A stretch of DNA of 64,000 nucleotides from an uncultured Lachnospiraceae bacterium. Its GTDB lineage: Bacteria > Bacillota > Clostridia > Lachnospirales > Lachnospiraceae. A program made the position numbers and the translations under genes. Position 1 is the first letter of the stretch. Every line of letters starts with the position of its first letter. This document shows, one piece after another, positions 24,553 through 33,835 of the stretch. The notes below the pieces were generated by a model. It ran no database searches. It saw nothing but the letters and a program-made list of their open reading frames with translations, and was not told the origin of the DNA. Where the stretch lies: positions 1 to 64,000 of the forward strand of contig CADBXF010000001.1 of the NCBI GenBank assembly GCA_902798585.1. Reading direction: 5' to 3'.

Positions 24553-25551
24553 CTAAATCAGCGACAGACATCGAAGCACATACACCAGAAGCGTGACCGT
24601 TACGGACGAAAACAATGTCGTGACAAGAACCGTGCCGGACGCAAGCGCCGCGTCGTTGCGCATATTTTTCGCCATGATATAGCAAGCGACCGTCGTGGGG
24701 GACGCGAGCATCACCGCGATTGCAAGCAGCTGGGCGTTGCGAAAGCCGGCCCACACGGCGAGCGGAACAAACACTGCGGGAAGCGCCACAAGCTTCGTAA
24801 ACGACGCGCCAAGCACCGGCCGGAGCTTCGCAATCGCTTCCTTCTTCTCAAACCCGGCGCCGAGCACCAGAAGTGCAAGCGGCGTCGCAATCGAGCCGAC
24901 GCTTGTCAGAAACTTAAACGGTATCGCGAGGTACGACTTCGACGGGAGATGCAGCATCGCCGCCGGAATCGCAAGCACGACTGCGACAATCAGCGGATTG
25001 GTAACCACCTCAAAGAGTACACGCCGCATCGGAAAAGGCTTCGCCTGCGAGCCGTCCGTCTCCTCCGAAGGCTCCGCCCCTTCGGGGGCTTCCGCGGGTC
25101 TTGCGCCAACCGTGAGCGCAAGCACCGAAAAGATGTTGTAAAAGGGAACCACGGCAGCAATCATGAGCGGCGCGAAGCCGACGCTTCCGTAGATGTTTGT
25201 GACAAACGCGATTCCGAGCACCGCCGCGCTTCCGCGGAAGCTCACCATCGCATAGGTTCCGACCATCCCGCGATCGCGAAGGGAAAGCCGCGCAATCACA
25301 TAGATTACGACGAACGACACCACCGCCGTCGCCGCGCAGAACAAAAAGAATTTCAAATCAAAGCTGTCCCGCCAGTCCACTGCGGCAAGCTCCGCAAAGA
25401 GCATCACGGGGAGCGTCACGCGAAATGTCAACCGGTCGCCGACCCTCGCAAACTCCTCCGTGAGAAGTCCCGCCTTCCGCAGGACATAGCCGAGCACAAT
25501 CACCAGAAAAACCGGGAGCGTCGCGTTGAGACTGAAGATGAAATTGTCCAT
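24553..25551 (-). CDS. AEC-family (auxin efflux carrier-like) transporter
   Basis: 332 residues with about ten hydrophobic helices in two inverted bundles, separated by a hydrophilic loop rich in Glu/Pro/Ala (about residues 151-173). The opening LPVFLVIVLGYVLRKAGLL, TPLALLVLGAGFEKKEA and PAVFVPLAVWAGF are typical of the family. Bacterial members export malate, malonate or similar carboxylates, or are uncharacterised, so the substrate cannot be assigned. It starts behind GGAAGGAGG, downstream of greA by about 55 nt, and may be co-transcribed with it. Confidence 0.88.
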   Translation of the reverse strand: MDNFIFSLNATLPVFLVIVLGYVLRKAGLLTEEFARVGDRLTFRVTLPVMLFAELAAVDWRDSFDLKFFLFCAATAVVSFVVIYVIARLSLRDRGMVGTYAMVSFRGSAAVLGIAFVTNIYGSVGFAPLMIAAVVPFYNIFSVLALTVGARPAEAPEGAEPSEETDGSQAKPFPMRRVLFEVVTNPLIVAVVLAIPAAMLHLPSKSYLAIPFKFLTSVGSIATPLALLVLGAGFEKKEAIAKLRPVLGASFTKLVALPAVFVPLAVWAGFRNAQLLAIAVMLASPTTVACYIMAKNMRNDAALASGTVLVTTLFSSVTVTLLVYVLRCLSLI

Positions 25552-25606
25552 GGATTCCTCCTTCCCGGGTCAGTTCGGCGTGTTCGGTATATTGCAGACA
25601 GCCGTA

Positions 25607-26110
25607 TCAATAGCGGCTGATTTCGTCCTCCGTGTCATCCGTCGTCTTGTCAATCGAGCGGATTTCCACATAATATGTCTCGCCTGTCTCGGTCTCCACG
25701 AGACGGCGTTCGCCTACTCGGCGTCCGTAGATGGCCTTGCCGATCGGCGACTCAATGCTGATGAGGCGCTTGATCGGATTGGCGCGGATTGTCGTGACGA
25801 TGCGGAAGGTAATCTCTCTCCCCGTCTTCTCGGAAAATACGGTCACGGTGTTGTTCATGGCAACGGCGTCGTCCGCCGCGCTGTCCTCAAACACCTTCGC
25901 CGTGAGAATCATCCGCTCGAGATAGCGAATACGGCTCTCATTTTTCGCCTTGTCGCGCTTCGCCGCATGGTATTCGAAATTCTCGCTCAAATCCCCCTGC
26001 GCCCGCGCCTCCTTAAGCGATTGCAAAATCTTCGGCGCCAGCTCCAGCTTGCGGTAATCAATCTCCGCCTGCATCTTCTCAATATCACTCTGTGTCAAAC
26101 GGTCGTGCAT
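25607..26110 (-). CDS. greA: Transcription elongation factor, GreA family
   Basis: 167 residues from the ATG at 26110 (MHDRLTQSDIEKMQAEIDYR) behind GAAGGAG. GreA rescues backtracked RNA polymerase by stimulating transcript cleavage. The coiled-coil tip acidic motif is visible in EARAQGDLSENFEYHAAK. The C-terminal FKBP-like domain has IESPIGKAIYGRRVGE. The longer upstream frame to 26227 lies across the promoter and is not used. Confidence 0.93.
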   Translation of the reverse strand: MHDRLTQSDIEKMQAEIDYRKLELAPKILQSLKEARAQGDLSENFEYHAAKRDKAKNESRIRYLERMILTAKVFEDSAADDAVAMNNTVTVFSEKTGREITFRIVTTIRANPIKRLISIESPIGKAIYGRRVGERRLVETETGETYYVEIRSIDKTTDDTEDEISRY

Positions 26111-26153
26111 GTGATCTCTCCTTCTTTCCGGGACGGCCTTCGGCCGTACTCTC

Positions 26154-26182
26154 ATCTTACCCCCATCGGGAGGAGAACGCAA
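26154..26182 (-). promoter_or_regulatory. greA promoter
   Basis: TTGCGT (26177-26182), 17 bp, TAAGAT (26154-26159) on the minus strand. Confidence 0.55.
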
Positions 26183-26263
26183 GCCTTTTCGACGCAGCCT
26201 CTCCGATTCCGACAAATAATGCGTCAACCATCGCCTTCGTCAGTCGGATGCATCGTGTTTGAC

Positions 26264-26292
26264 TTGCCCTTATTTTGCGCGCGTGGTAAAAT
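26264..26292 (+). promoter_or_regulatory. pepF promoter
   Basis: TTGCCC (26264-26269), 17 bp, TAAAAT (26287-26292), divergent from greA. A TTGACT overlaps the -35 but would be spaced 22 bp from the -10. Confidence 0.5.
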
Positions 26293-26388
26293 TGCCTGTG
26301 ACGGCGCGACCGCCGGGGGCTTCTTTCGGCCTCATATTCCGCCAGGTGAGCGGGCGCCCGCAAGACTTTTAAAACGGAGGAATTACGC

Positions 26389-28191
26389 ATGACAGAACAA
26401 CCGAAAGAACGAAGAGATATAGCAGAGGAATATCTGTGGGACCTCTCCTCCCTCTTCGCCGACGACGAGGCCTGGGAGAAGGAGTGCGCAAAGCTTACGG
26501 AGGATTTCGCATCGCTTGAGCAGTTCCGCGGCAGACTCGGCGAGGGCGCGGAGACGCTTGCGGAGGCCTACAAGCTCATGTACGAGCTCGGACCGCGCCT
26601 TGAGGCGATGCACGGCTACGCTTTCCAGCGCCGCACCGAGGACACGAGAAGCGCGCAGGCGCAAAATATGGTGACCAAAGCGGACTCCGCTTATGTTCGC
26701 TTCATGGGCGCCGTTTCGTTCCTGCAGCCTGAGCTTCTCTCGCTGCCGGACGAGCAGCTTGAGCAGTACCGCAACGCCGAAGTACTGGCTCCTTACAGGC
26801 ATCTTTTCGAGGATACGCTCCGCGAGAAACCGCACACGCTGACGACCGCCGAGGAGGCGATTGTTGCTGCATTCGGCGAGATTCGCGGCGCCGGCGGCGA
26901 CATCGCCGACATGCTGATGGATGCCGACATGAAATTTGACAATGTTCCGAACCCGGACGATCCGGAGCATCCGCTGCCGCTCACACACGCCAACTACATT
27001 TCGCATGAGGAGAATCCGAACCGCGCCATCCGCAAGGGCGCCTTCGACAACCTCTACAAAGCGTACGGAGAGCTCAACAACACCTTCGGCGCAACCTACT
27101 TAAACACGCTCAAGGAAAGCACTCTGATGGCAAATATGCGCCATTACTCCTCAGCGCGCGCAGCTTCCCTTGCAAGCTACAACATTCCGGAGTCCGTGTA
27201 CGACAATCTCGTTTCGACGGTACACGATTTCCTGCCGGAGATGTATCGCTACCTGCGTCTTCGCAAGAAGCTTCTCGGACTTGACGAGCTTCACTACTAC
27301 GACATCTACACGCCGATCACCAAGGATCTCACGGTGTCCTACACTTACGACGAGGCGAAGGAGCTTCTTCTCGCCGCTGTGGCTCCTCTCGGCGAGCGCT
27401 ATGTGGAAACCGTCAGAAAGGGCCTGGCTTCCCGCTGGGTTGATGTGTTCCCGAATGTGGGCAAGCGAAGCGGCGCCTACTCCATCGGCTCGTGCAAGAC
27501 GACCCCGCACATCTCGATGAATTTTACGGGGACGCTCGACTCCGTTTCGACGCTCTGCCACGAGATGGGCCACTCGATGCACACTTACCTCACGCACGAG
27601 AACCAGCCGCCGCAGTATGACGACTACTCGCTCTTCATCGCAGAGGTTGCTTCCACGGTAAATGAGAACCTTCTCGTGGAGCACCTGCTTTCGAAGACCG
27701 ACGATCCGACGATGCAGCTGTTCTTAATCAACCAGTATCTGGAAAACTTCCGCGGAACCATTTTCCGCCAGACGATGTTTGCGGAGTTTGAGCAGATTGC
27801 GCACACCCGCGTACAAAACGGCGAGAGCGCTTCGCCGGAAGACCTCAACCGGATTTATCTCGATCTGATCAAGCTCTACTTCGGTGACGAGATTGTCATC
27901 GACGAGGCCGTACAGTACGAGTGGTCGCGCATCCCTCACTTCTACCGCCCGTTCTATGTATACCAGTACGCGACCGGCTACTCCTCGGCGGTTGCTCTCT
28001 CCGAGGGCATTCTCAAGGAAGGCGCCCCTGCAGTGAAGCGCTACCTCGAGTTCCTCTCACTCGGCAACTCGGTCTACCCGCTTGAGGCTCTCGCCCACGG
28101 CGGCGTCGACCTCTCCACGCCGGAGCCCGTCGCAAAAGCTCTTCGCAAGTTCAGCGAGCTGCTCGACAAGGTTGAGGAACTGACAAAGTAG
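26389..28191 (+). CDS. pepF: Oligoendopeptidase F (M3B zinc peptidase)
   Basis: 600 residues, the usual PepF length. The zinc site is HEMGH (391-395) within LCHEMGHSMHTYLT, with the third ligand Glu about residue 419 in LFIAEVAS. Upstream is KRSGAYSIGS, typical of the family. It cleaves peptides of about 7-17 residues in the cytoplasm, so it could process peptides imported by the adjacent opp transporter. The start follows CGGAGG. Confidence 0.96.
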   Translation: MTEQPKERRDIAEEYLWDLSSLFADDEAWEKECAKLTEDFASLEQFRGRLGEGAETLAEAYKLMYELGPRLEAMHGYAFQRRTEDTRSAQAQNMVTKADSAYVRFMGAVSFLQPELLSLPDEQLEQYRNAEVLAPYRHLFEDTLREKPHTLTTAEEAIVAAFGEIRGAGGDIADMLMDADMKFDNVPNPDDPEHPLPLTHANYISHEENPNRAIRKGAFDNLYKAYGELNNTFGATYLNTLKESTLMANMRHYSSARAASLASYNIPESVYDNLVSTVHDFLPEMYRYLRLRKKLLGLDELHYYDIYTPITKDLTVSYTYDEAKELLLAAVAPLGERYVETVRKGLASRWVDVFPNVGKRSGAYSIGSCKTTPHISMNFTGTLDSVSTLCHEMGHSMHTYLTHENQPPQYDDYSLFIAEVASTVNENLLVEHLLSKTDDPTMQLFLINQYLENFRGTIFRQTMFAEFEQIAHTRVQNGESASPEDLNRIYLDLIKLYFGDEIVIDEAVQYEWSRIPHFYRPFYVYQYATGYSSAVALSEGILKEGAPAVKRYLEFLSLGNSVYPLEALAHGGVDLSTPEPVAKALRKFSELLDKVEELTK

Positions 28192-28268
28192 AGATTACGG
28201 TTAAACAGTACTTTCTCGTCTTGAAACAATAAGACAAAAGAATGTATCTTTGGAAACATAATACAAAT

Positions 28269-28309
28269 ACCCTCCTTACCGGATAACCCGTGTAAGGAGG
28301 GTGCTTTTA
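28269..28309 (+). terminator. Terminator of pepF
   Basis: An 11-bp perfect stem ACCCTCCTTAC (28269-28279) / GTAAGGAGGGT (28292-28302) is followed by GCTTTTATT. Confidence 0.85.
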
Positions 28310-28408
28310 TTCCCTGCTGCTTATCGTCCCGAGTCGCGGGAAATAAACCTGTACTTTTAAGTGCAGAATCCGTAACGGAAGACATTTATAGAAGGTACGC
28401 GGCAGCTC

Positions 28409-28939
28409 TCACACATGCTCGAACAAAACCGCAAAGACGATTGCCACGGCGGTCAACAGCGCGCCCGGAATAATGATTCCGAGAGGCATGCGCTTCGGCC
28501 CGCCTGCGTGCTTGCGCTCACGATACTCATGGTAGGTTTCGTAGCGGCCGTCGAACTTGACGCGGAAAATCATGCGGACGCCGTAGGAGAGCAGGTCGAA
28601 CACACCCTCTCCGGCTACCCACAGAAGAAGCCCGAAGCAGAAAAGCAACGCGCCTACCGCGAAAAATGCATCCGAGAATTTCTTCACCCGCTCCTGCGCG
28701 CTGAGCGAAGAGCGAAACGCTCCGCCGATCAGCAGCCATAGCAAAATGACCGCGAGGGCAATTGCCGTGGTGACACAGACGCTGCGAAGCAAACCCGGCT
28801 TTGCCTCTGCCGGGGCCGGATTACTGTCTGCTGCAGCCGCGGCATTGTCTGTCGTGACGGCAGCGTCGACCGTCGGGGCGGCATTTTCCGGCAAAGCGCC
28901 GGAATCCCGGTCCAAAGCCTCTTTCAATTCGTCGCTCAC
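28409..28939 (-). CDS. Small membrane protein (DUF3899-like), last gene of the opp operon
   Basis: 176 residues from the GTG at 28939, which overlaps the oppF stop (GTGA) and has GGTGGAGGA as ribosome binding site; the longer frame to 29005 lies inside oppF. An Ala/Asp/Pro-rich cytoplasmic N-terminus (about 1-45) precedes three membrane helices (about 53-73, 87-110 and 153-172). The loop between helices 2 and 3 holds RYETYHEYRERKHAGG. The DUF3899 assignment is tentative. Its coupling to oppF suggests a role with the peptide transporter, perhaps in assembly or regulation. Confidence 0.7.
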   Translation of the reverse strand: MSDELKEALDRDSGALPENAAPTVDAAVTTDNAAAAADSNPAPAEAKPGLLRSVCVTTAIALAVILLWLLIGGAFRSSLSAQERVKKFSDAFFAVGALLFCFGLLLWVAGEGVFDLLSYGVRMIFRVKFDGRYETYHEYRERKHAGGPKRMPLGIIIPGALLTAVAIVFAVLFEHV

Positions 28940-30159
28940 TCCTCCACCTGCTTTCGATACGCCGCAAATTCCTTCTCGGTGCAGCGCACAAAATGACCTG
29001 CGCACACTTCGCGGAACTCCGGCTCCTCATCGGTCTTCTCATGGTCGAGAAGCGGATTGTAGCGAATGCGGACACGGTTCTTCTCCGTGTCGGGATCCGG
29101 AAGCGGAATCGCCGAAAGGAGCGATTTTGTATACGGATGCAGCGGGTGGCGGAACAGCTCGTCGGAGTCTGCCATTTCCACCAGGTTACCGAAGTACATA
29201 ACTCCGATTCGGTCGGAGAAATATTTTACGACTGAGAGGTCGTGCGCGATGAAGAGGATGGTCATCCCCATCGTCTCGCGAAGCTCGTTCAGGAGGTTGA
29301 TTACCTGCGCGCGAATGGACACATCCAGCGCCGAGATCGGCTCGTCGGCGATGATGAGCTTCGGCTTCATAACAACCGAGCGTGCAATACCGATACGCTG
29401 TCTCTGACCGCCGGAAAATTCGTGCGGATAGCGGTCGGCATGCTCATGCACAAGGCCGACGGTGTCGAGCATCTCGAACACCTTCTCCTGCAGGTATTTT
29501 TTGTCGCGGACACCCTGGATGACAAGGCCTTCCGAGATAATCTCGCGGACGGTCATACGCGGGTCGAGAGAGGCTACGGGATCCTGATAAATCATCTGAA
29601 TCTGCGTCACAAGCTTGGTGTGTGCGGCAATGCGAAGCTCTCTGCGCTTCTCGCGGGCGAGCTCCTTTCTTTTCTCCTCGGAAGCATACTCCGGATTGGC
29701 CGCAAGCTCCTTGTATTTTGCCTCAATGCGCTTTCTCTCCTCCGAGCGGAACACATCGTCGCAATGCCTGTGGTCGTATCTTGCCTTGCGAATCTCCTCG
29801 CGCATCGATGCGATTTTCTCATCGCAGGCGGCAATCTCCGCCGAAGCACCGCCGGTCTTCACAAGCTCGCGGCGACGCTTCTGCTGCTTCTTAATCTCAT
29901 CCTCATAGGATTTCGTACCGGCGACAATGCGCCGTCCGTCAAAGTACACGCTGCCGGAGGTCGCATCGTAAAGTTTGATAATCGTTCGTCCGGTCGTCGT
30001 CTTACCGCAGCCGGACTCGCCCACAAGGCCGAACACCTCGCCCTTGCGAACCTCGAAGGACACGTCGTTCACGGCCTTCTTGACCATGTTGCCCTTCCCG
30101 AAATACATCGAAAGGTTCTCGACTTTGAGCAACACATCACCGGTCTTTACTTCACTCAT
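28936..30159 (-). CDS. oppF: Oligopeptide ABC transporter ATPase, OppF type, with insertion
   Basis: 407 residues from the ATG at 30159, overlapping the oppD stop by 8 nt. Walker A is GESGCGKT (47-54), the Q-loop is YQDPVASLDP (191-200), the signature is FSGGQRQR (about 247) and Walker B is LIIADEP. About 95 highly charged residues (about 85-180; KKQQKRRRELV, EERKRIEAKYKEL) are inserted between Walker A and the Q-loop, where OppF normally has about 40 residues. The C-terminal oligopeptide-transporter extension includes HPYTKSLLSAIP. It should pair with OppD to energise peptide import. Confidence 0.93.
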   Translation of the reverse strand: MSEVKTGDVLLKVENLSMYFGKGNMVKKAVNDVSFEVRKGEVFGLVGESGCGKTTTGRTIIKLYDATSGSVYFDGRRIVAGTKSYEDEIKKQQKRRRELVKTGGASAEIAACDEKIASMREEIRKARYDHRHCDDVFRSEERKRIEAKYKELAANPEYASEEKRKELAREKRRELRIAAHTKLVTQIQMIYQDPVASLDPRMTVREIISEGLVIQGVRDKKYLQEKVFEMLDTVGLVHEHADRYPHEFSGGQRQRIGIARSVVMKPKLIIADEPISALDVSIRAQVINLLNELRETMGMTILFIAHDLSVVKYFSDRIGVMYFGNLVEMADSDELFRHPLHPYTKSLLSAIPLPDPDTEKNRVRIRYNPLLDHEKTDEEPEFREVCAGHFVRCTEKEFAAYRKQVEE

Positions 30160-32296
30160 TGCCCTCACCTCTCTTTGCTTTCATCTTGGCGATTCTCTCC
30201 ATCACAATCTTCGGAGGATCCACCTTCGGCGCGTTCGGATGCAGCAGCCATGTCGCCGCAAAATGGGTATCGCTGATTTCGAACATCGGCGGCTGCTCCT
30301 CAAAATCAATCTCCAGGGCATACTTGTTGCGGTCCGCAAACGCATCGCCCTTTGGAGGATAAATCATGTTCGGCGGCGTTCCCGGAATCGACTCCAGCTT
30401 CTCCTTTGTATCGAGATCCGGAACCGAGGACAGAAGCGCCCATGTGTACGGATGCGCCGGGCTGTAGAAAATATCGCGGGCCGTGCCGTACTCGACAATC
30501 TTGCCGGCGTACATGACCGCGATGCGGTCCGCCATGTTGGCAACGACGCCGAGGTCGTGCGTGATGAAGATGACGGACAGATTGCGCTCTTCCTTCAACC
30601 GGTTGATCAACTCGAGAATCTGCGCCTGAATGGTGACATCGAGAGCCGTCGTGGGCTCATCGCAAATCAACACATCGGGGTTGGCCGTCAGCGCAATCGC
30701 GATAACGATTCGCTGCCGCATACCGCCGGAAAATTCAAACGGATACTGACGATACCGTCTTCTCGGATTGTCGATACCGACATTTTCCATCAGCTTGATG
30801 GCACGCTCGCGCGCGGCTGCCTTGGTGACGCGGTATGCCGCTCTCTGGGCCGTCTCCTTCAGGAAATCGACAACCTCAATCGTGCGCGCGTCCGCATCCG
30901 CTGCATTGCCTGCGTCAATCTGCTGCTTCAGATGGTCAATCATCTCGCTGACCGTACCGCCGAGATCGCGGTGAAGGTCCTCGACATCCACAAGTCCGGC
31001 CGGCACAACCGACCACTCCGGCGTCCTGCCCTTCGCTGCCAGCGCGTCATAGCGGCGCTTCTGCTTCTCGTAGCGCGCCGTCTCTTTCTTGTTATTTTCA
31101 ATACCGCTGTAATACTTCTCAACCGCATAGTCGAGGGAGGAGCCGAAGGTGTGCGTGATACTGTCCTTCTGCACCTCGAGCGGATCGATGCACTTTTCCA
31201 CGGGAAGCTTGACGCGCTTGACGGCCGCCGTCAGCTCTTCCTTCGTGAACTCTCCCGCAAAGAGCGGAAGCTCCTTATTGAGCGCCTCAAGCGCCGCCCG
31301 ACGGTTTTTGTCGGTCTCTTCGGCGGAAAATGCAATTCCGGCCTTCGCCTTCTCCAAAAACTCCGCAAGGAACGCCTCGTCGGCCTTCTCACGGGTGAGC
31401 CTGTTGAGCTCCTCAACCGTTGCCGTCTTCGGAATCTCACGGTCGACAAAGGTCTGGTAACAGCCGAGCGTAAAGGTATTCGGCACACCGAGGGCAACCG
31501 CCTCGCCGGCAATCTCTCGGATGGTCTCCACCGCCTTGATCAACGCGGTATTGTCGCCGATGCGAAGCGCTTCTCTGCGAAGCGACGAGAGGGATGCCGC
31601 TGCGGACTTCATCTCGCCCGCACGCTCGCGTACCGTAAAATAGCTGATTGCACCCTCGGCCGCATGCTCCAGACCGCCGAGATCTCCGGAGGACACCATC
31701 TCCTTGCTGTTGTTCAGCTGCGTGAGAAGGTTCTCCGCGCGCGCAACCGCCTCCTTCGCAAGCTCAAGGGAATCCGTATACTCGCTCTCCAGCTTCGTAT
31801 GCTGCTTCTCCATCTTGCGGAAACGCGCGATGTAGGAGCCTGCGTCAGCGACGCCGGCGCTCTCCATTTTCTGACGGAGCGAGTTGAGCATCGCATTCAT
31901 ATCCTTGCGGCTCTCTTTGCGCGAGGTCTTGTTTTTGAGAATCATCGCCTCCGTGAGCTGACGGCCGATTCGCATAATCGGGTTCAGACTCGAGAGCGGA
32001 TCCTGGAATACCATCGCGATTTTATCACCGCGAATCTCATGGAACTCCTCCTCCGAAATTTTCAGGAGGTCCTTGTCACCGTAGAGAATCTTGCCGTTCT
32101 CCACGACCGCATTGCCGGCGGAAATGCCCATAATCGCCTTGCTGGTCACGGATTTTCCGGAGCCGGACTCGCCTACGATTGCGAGCGTCTCGCCCTTGTA
32201 GAGGTCAAAACTGATGTCTCTTACCGCCTGCACCTTGCCGTTCGCCGTGCGGAACGAGATGCGCAGGTTCTTAACACTGATCTTCTTCTCTGCCAT
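30152..32296 (-). CDS. oppD: Oligopeptide ABC transporter ATPase, OppD type, with very large insertion
   Basis: 714 residues, about twice the usual 330-360. Walker A GESGSGKS (42-49) and Q-loop VFQDPLSSLNP (about 96) are at normal positions. The signature FSGGMRQR comes only at 522 and Walker B LICDEP at about 543. Some 350-370 residues, mostly charged and predicted helical, are inserted in the helical subdomain after ...LTEAMILKNKTSRKESRK. C-terminal HPYTWALLSSVPD and an OppD tail are present. All ATPase motifs are intact. The start overlaps the oppC stop by one base (TAATG). Confidence 0.93.
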   Translation of the reverse strand: MAEKKISVKNLRISFRTANGKVQAVRDISFDLYKGETLAIVGESGSGKSVTSKAIMGISAGNAVVENGKILYGDKDLLKISEEEFHEIRGDKIAMVFQDPLSSLNPIMRIGRQLTEAMILKNKTSRKESRKDMNAMLNSLRQKMESAGVADAGSYIARFRKMEKQHTKLESEYTDSLELAKEAVARAENLLTQLNNSKEMVSSGDLGGLEHAAEGAISYFTVRERAGEMKSAAASLSSLRREALRIGDNTALIKAVETIREIAGEAVALGVPNTFTLGCYQTFVDREIPKTATVEELNRLTREKADEAFLAEFLEKAKAGIAFSAEETDKNRRAALEALNKELPLFAGEFTKEELTAAVKRVKLPVEKCIDPLEVQKDSITHTFGSSLDYAVEKYYSGIENNKKETARYEKQKRRYDALAAKGRTPEWSVVPAGLVDVEDLHRDLGGTVSEMIDHLKQQIDAGNAADADARTIEVVDFLKETAQRAAYRVTKAAARERAIKLMENVGIDNPRRRYRQYPFEFSGGMRQRIVIAIALTANPDVLICDEPTTALDVTIQAQILELINRLKEERNLSVIFITHDLGVVANMADRIAVMYAGKIVEYGTARDIFYSPAHPYTWALLSSVPDLDTKEKLESIPGTPPNMIYPPKGDAFADRNKYALEIDFEEQPPMFEISDTHFAATWLLHPNAPKVDPPKIVMERIAKMKAKRGEGNE

Positions 32297-33834
32297 TATT
32301 CATCCGCTCCTCTCAACGAAGGGTTAAATGCATCACGCAAGCCGTTTCCGAACAGGTTGAACGCAATCATCAAAAGGGAGATGAACAGCGCCGGGAACAG
32401 CAGGATGTGCGGGGTTGTGGACAGATATGTCTGCCCGTGGGACAACATGGTACCGACGCTGGTCACGCCCGAGGTCTCCAGGTTCACGATGCCGAGGTAT
32501 GTCAGCATCGACTCGCTGTAGAAGCAGTACGGGATAATCAGAATCGTACCGGTGATAATCGTTCCGATTGCATTCGGGAAAATGTGCCGGAAAATGAGTC
32601 TCCGGTCGCTTGCACCGAGCGTGCGGGCTGCCAGCACATACTCCTGATTTTTGAAGCGGTAGAACTGCGTTCGAACGCGGTATGCGATACCGATCCACCC
32701 GGTTGTGATAAATGCAAACAGCAGGGAAGGAATCGGTCCCACCTTTTTCGCAAGATGCATCTGGAACAAAGCCGCAACGACGATGAACGGAACTCCGTCC
32801 AGAATCTCGGTGACACGCTCCAGAATCAGGTCGACGGTGCCTCCGTAATAGCCCTCCATCGCGCCGTACACAACGCCGATAACCAGGTTGATCAACGACA
32901 CGCTGATGGCCAGCAGGAACGAGAGTCTCGCGCCGTACGCAAGGCATACGAAGATGTCCTGGCCGTGCTGGTTCGCGCCGAAGAGATGCGTCGCATAATG
33001 GCCGTTTATATAGTTGTAATACTCCTTGTAAAGCACGCGCAGATGATATCCGGTCTGGTTTCCGACGGCATACACATAGTACTGACCGCCGTCGCCGTCG
33101 CCCGGAATCGCCAGGCGCAGGGAGTCATATTTTCCGTAGTTTATGTTCTTCTTGGTAAGGTAATCCGGAGTATAAATCGGATTGCCTTCCTCATCGTGGT
33201 CTCTCGCCTCGCCGGACGATTTGTCGGACTCGTCCGCGAGTTTGTACCACAGGTTCGCGCCGTTGGTGACGGCCACGAAATTCGTCTTATAGTTTGCGGG
33301 CATCGGATAAACCACATGGATTCCGGTGTCGTTCTGATACTGCTTCAGCGCCGCGTACTCGTCCTCCGTGAGGTCGACATAAATGAATCCGACCTTCTCG
33401 TAGGAATCGACATACAGCGTATAAATCGGGTTGCCGGTATTCGGGTCAATCTCCCGTCCGCGCATCTTGCGGATTGCGCTCGAACCGTATTCCACACCGA
33501 TGCCTCCGTAGTAGTCATAACCGGCCTGGGATTCGCTCTGCTCCGTGCAGCCGTCCCATCCGGCCCAGGCAAACAGCTTGCTCTTGGGGAGCACCATCTT
33601 GTAGTAACCGTCGCGGTCATCCACCGTATAGTTCGAGGTGAGCGGGACGATAAACGCAAACAGGAACAGAATTAAAATGATGATTGCCGCAGCGACGGAA
33701 GACTTATTTTTCTTAAAACGCCGCATGGCATCGCGAAAATACCCGACCGGTTTGGTGTCGAGTTTCTTATCGGCAATCTTGCCCTCGCGGACGGCGAAGA
33801 CGAATTTTTCTTTCGGCATATTTCCGTATTCCAT
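32296..33834 (-). CDS. oppC: Oligopeptide ABC transporter permease, OppC type, with extracellular domain
   Basis: 512 residues, against about 300 for ordinary OppC. Helix 1 is AAAIIILILFLFAFIVPL (about 48-66). A ~220-residue soluble region then faces outward (YDYYGGIGVEYGSS, IYVDLTEDEYAALKQYQNDT). The normal permease follows from HLFGANQHGQDIFVCLAYGA. The EAA loop reads EYVLAARTLGASDRRLIFRHIFPNA. The extra domain sits exactly between TM1 and the conserved GTD/GANQ-HGQDIF motif, where it could touch the substrate-binding protein. Two nt separate it from oppB. Confidence 0.92.
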   Translation of the reverse strand: MEYGNMPKEKFVFAVREGKIADKKLDTKPVGYFRDAMRRFKKNKSSVAAAIIILILFLFAFIVPLTSNYTVDDRDGYYKMVLPKSKLFAWAGWDGCTEQSESQAGYDYYGGIGVEYGSSAIRKMRGREIDPNTGNPIYTLYVDSYEKVGFIYVDLTEDEYAALKQYQNDTGIHVVYPMPANYKTNFVAVTNGANLWYKLADESDKSSGEARDHDEEGNPIYTPDYLTKKNINYGKYDSLRLAIPGDGDGGQYYVYAVGNQTGYHLRVLYKEYYNYINGHYATHLFGANQHGQDIFVCLAYGARLSFLLAISVSLINLVIGVVYGAMEGYYGGTVDLILERVTEILDGVPFIVVAALFQMHLAKKVGPIPSLLFAFITTGWIGIAYRVRTQFYRFKNQEYVLAARTLGASDRRLIFRHIFPNAIGTIITGTILIIPYCFYSESMLTYLGIVNLETSGVTSVGTMLSHGQTYLSTTPHILLFPALFISLLMIAFNLFGNGLRDAFNPSLRGADE

Positions 33835-33835
33835 A

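Noticed and set aside
29975..32521. 848-codon open frame on the plus strand
   Set aside because: Antisense to oppF/oppD; composition is that of a complementary shadow.
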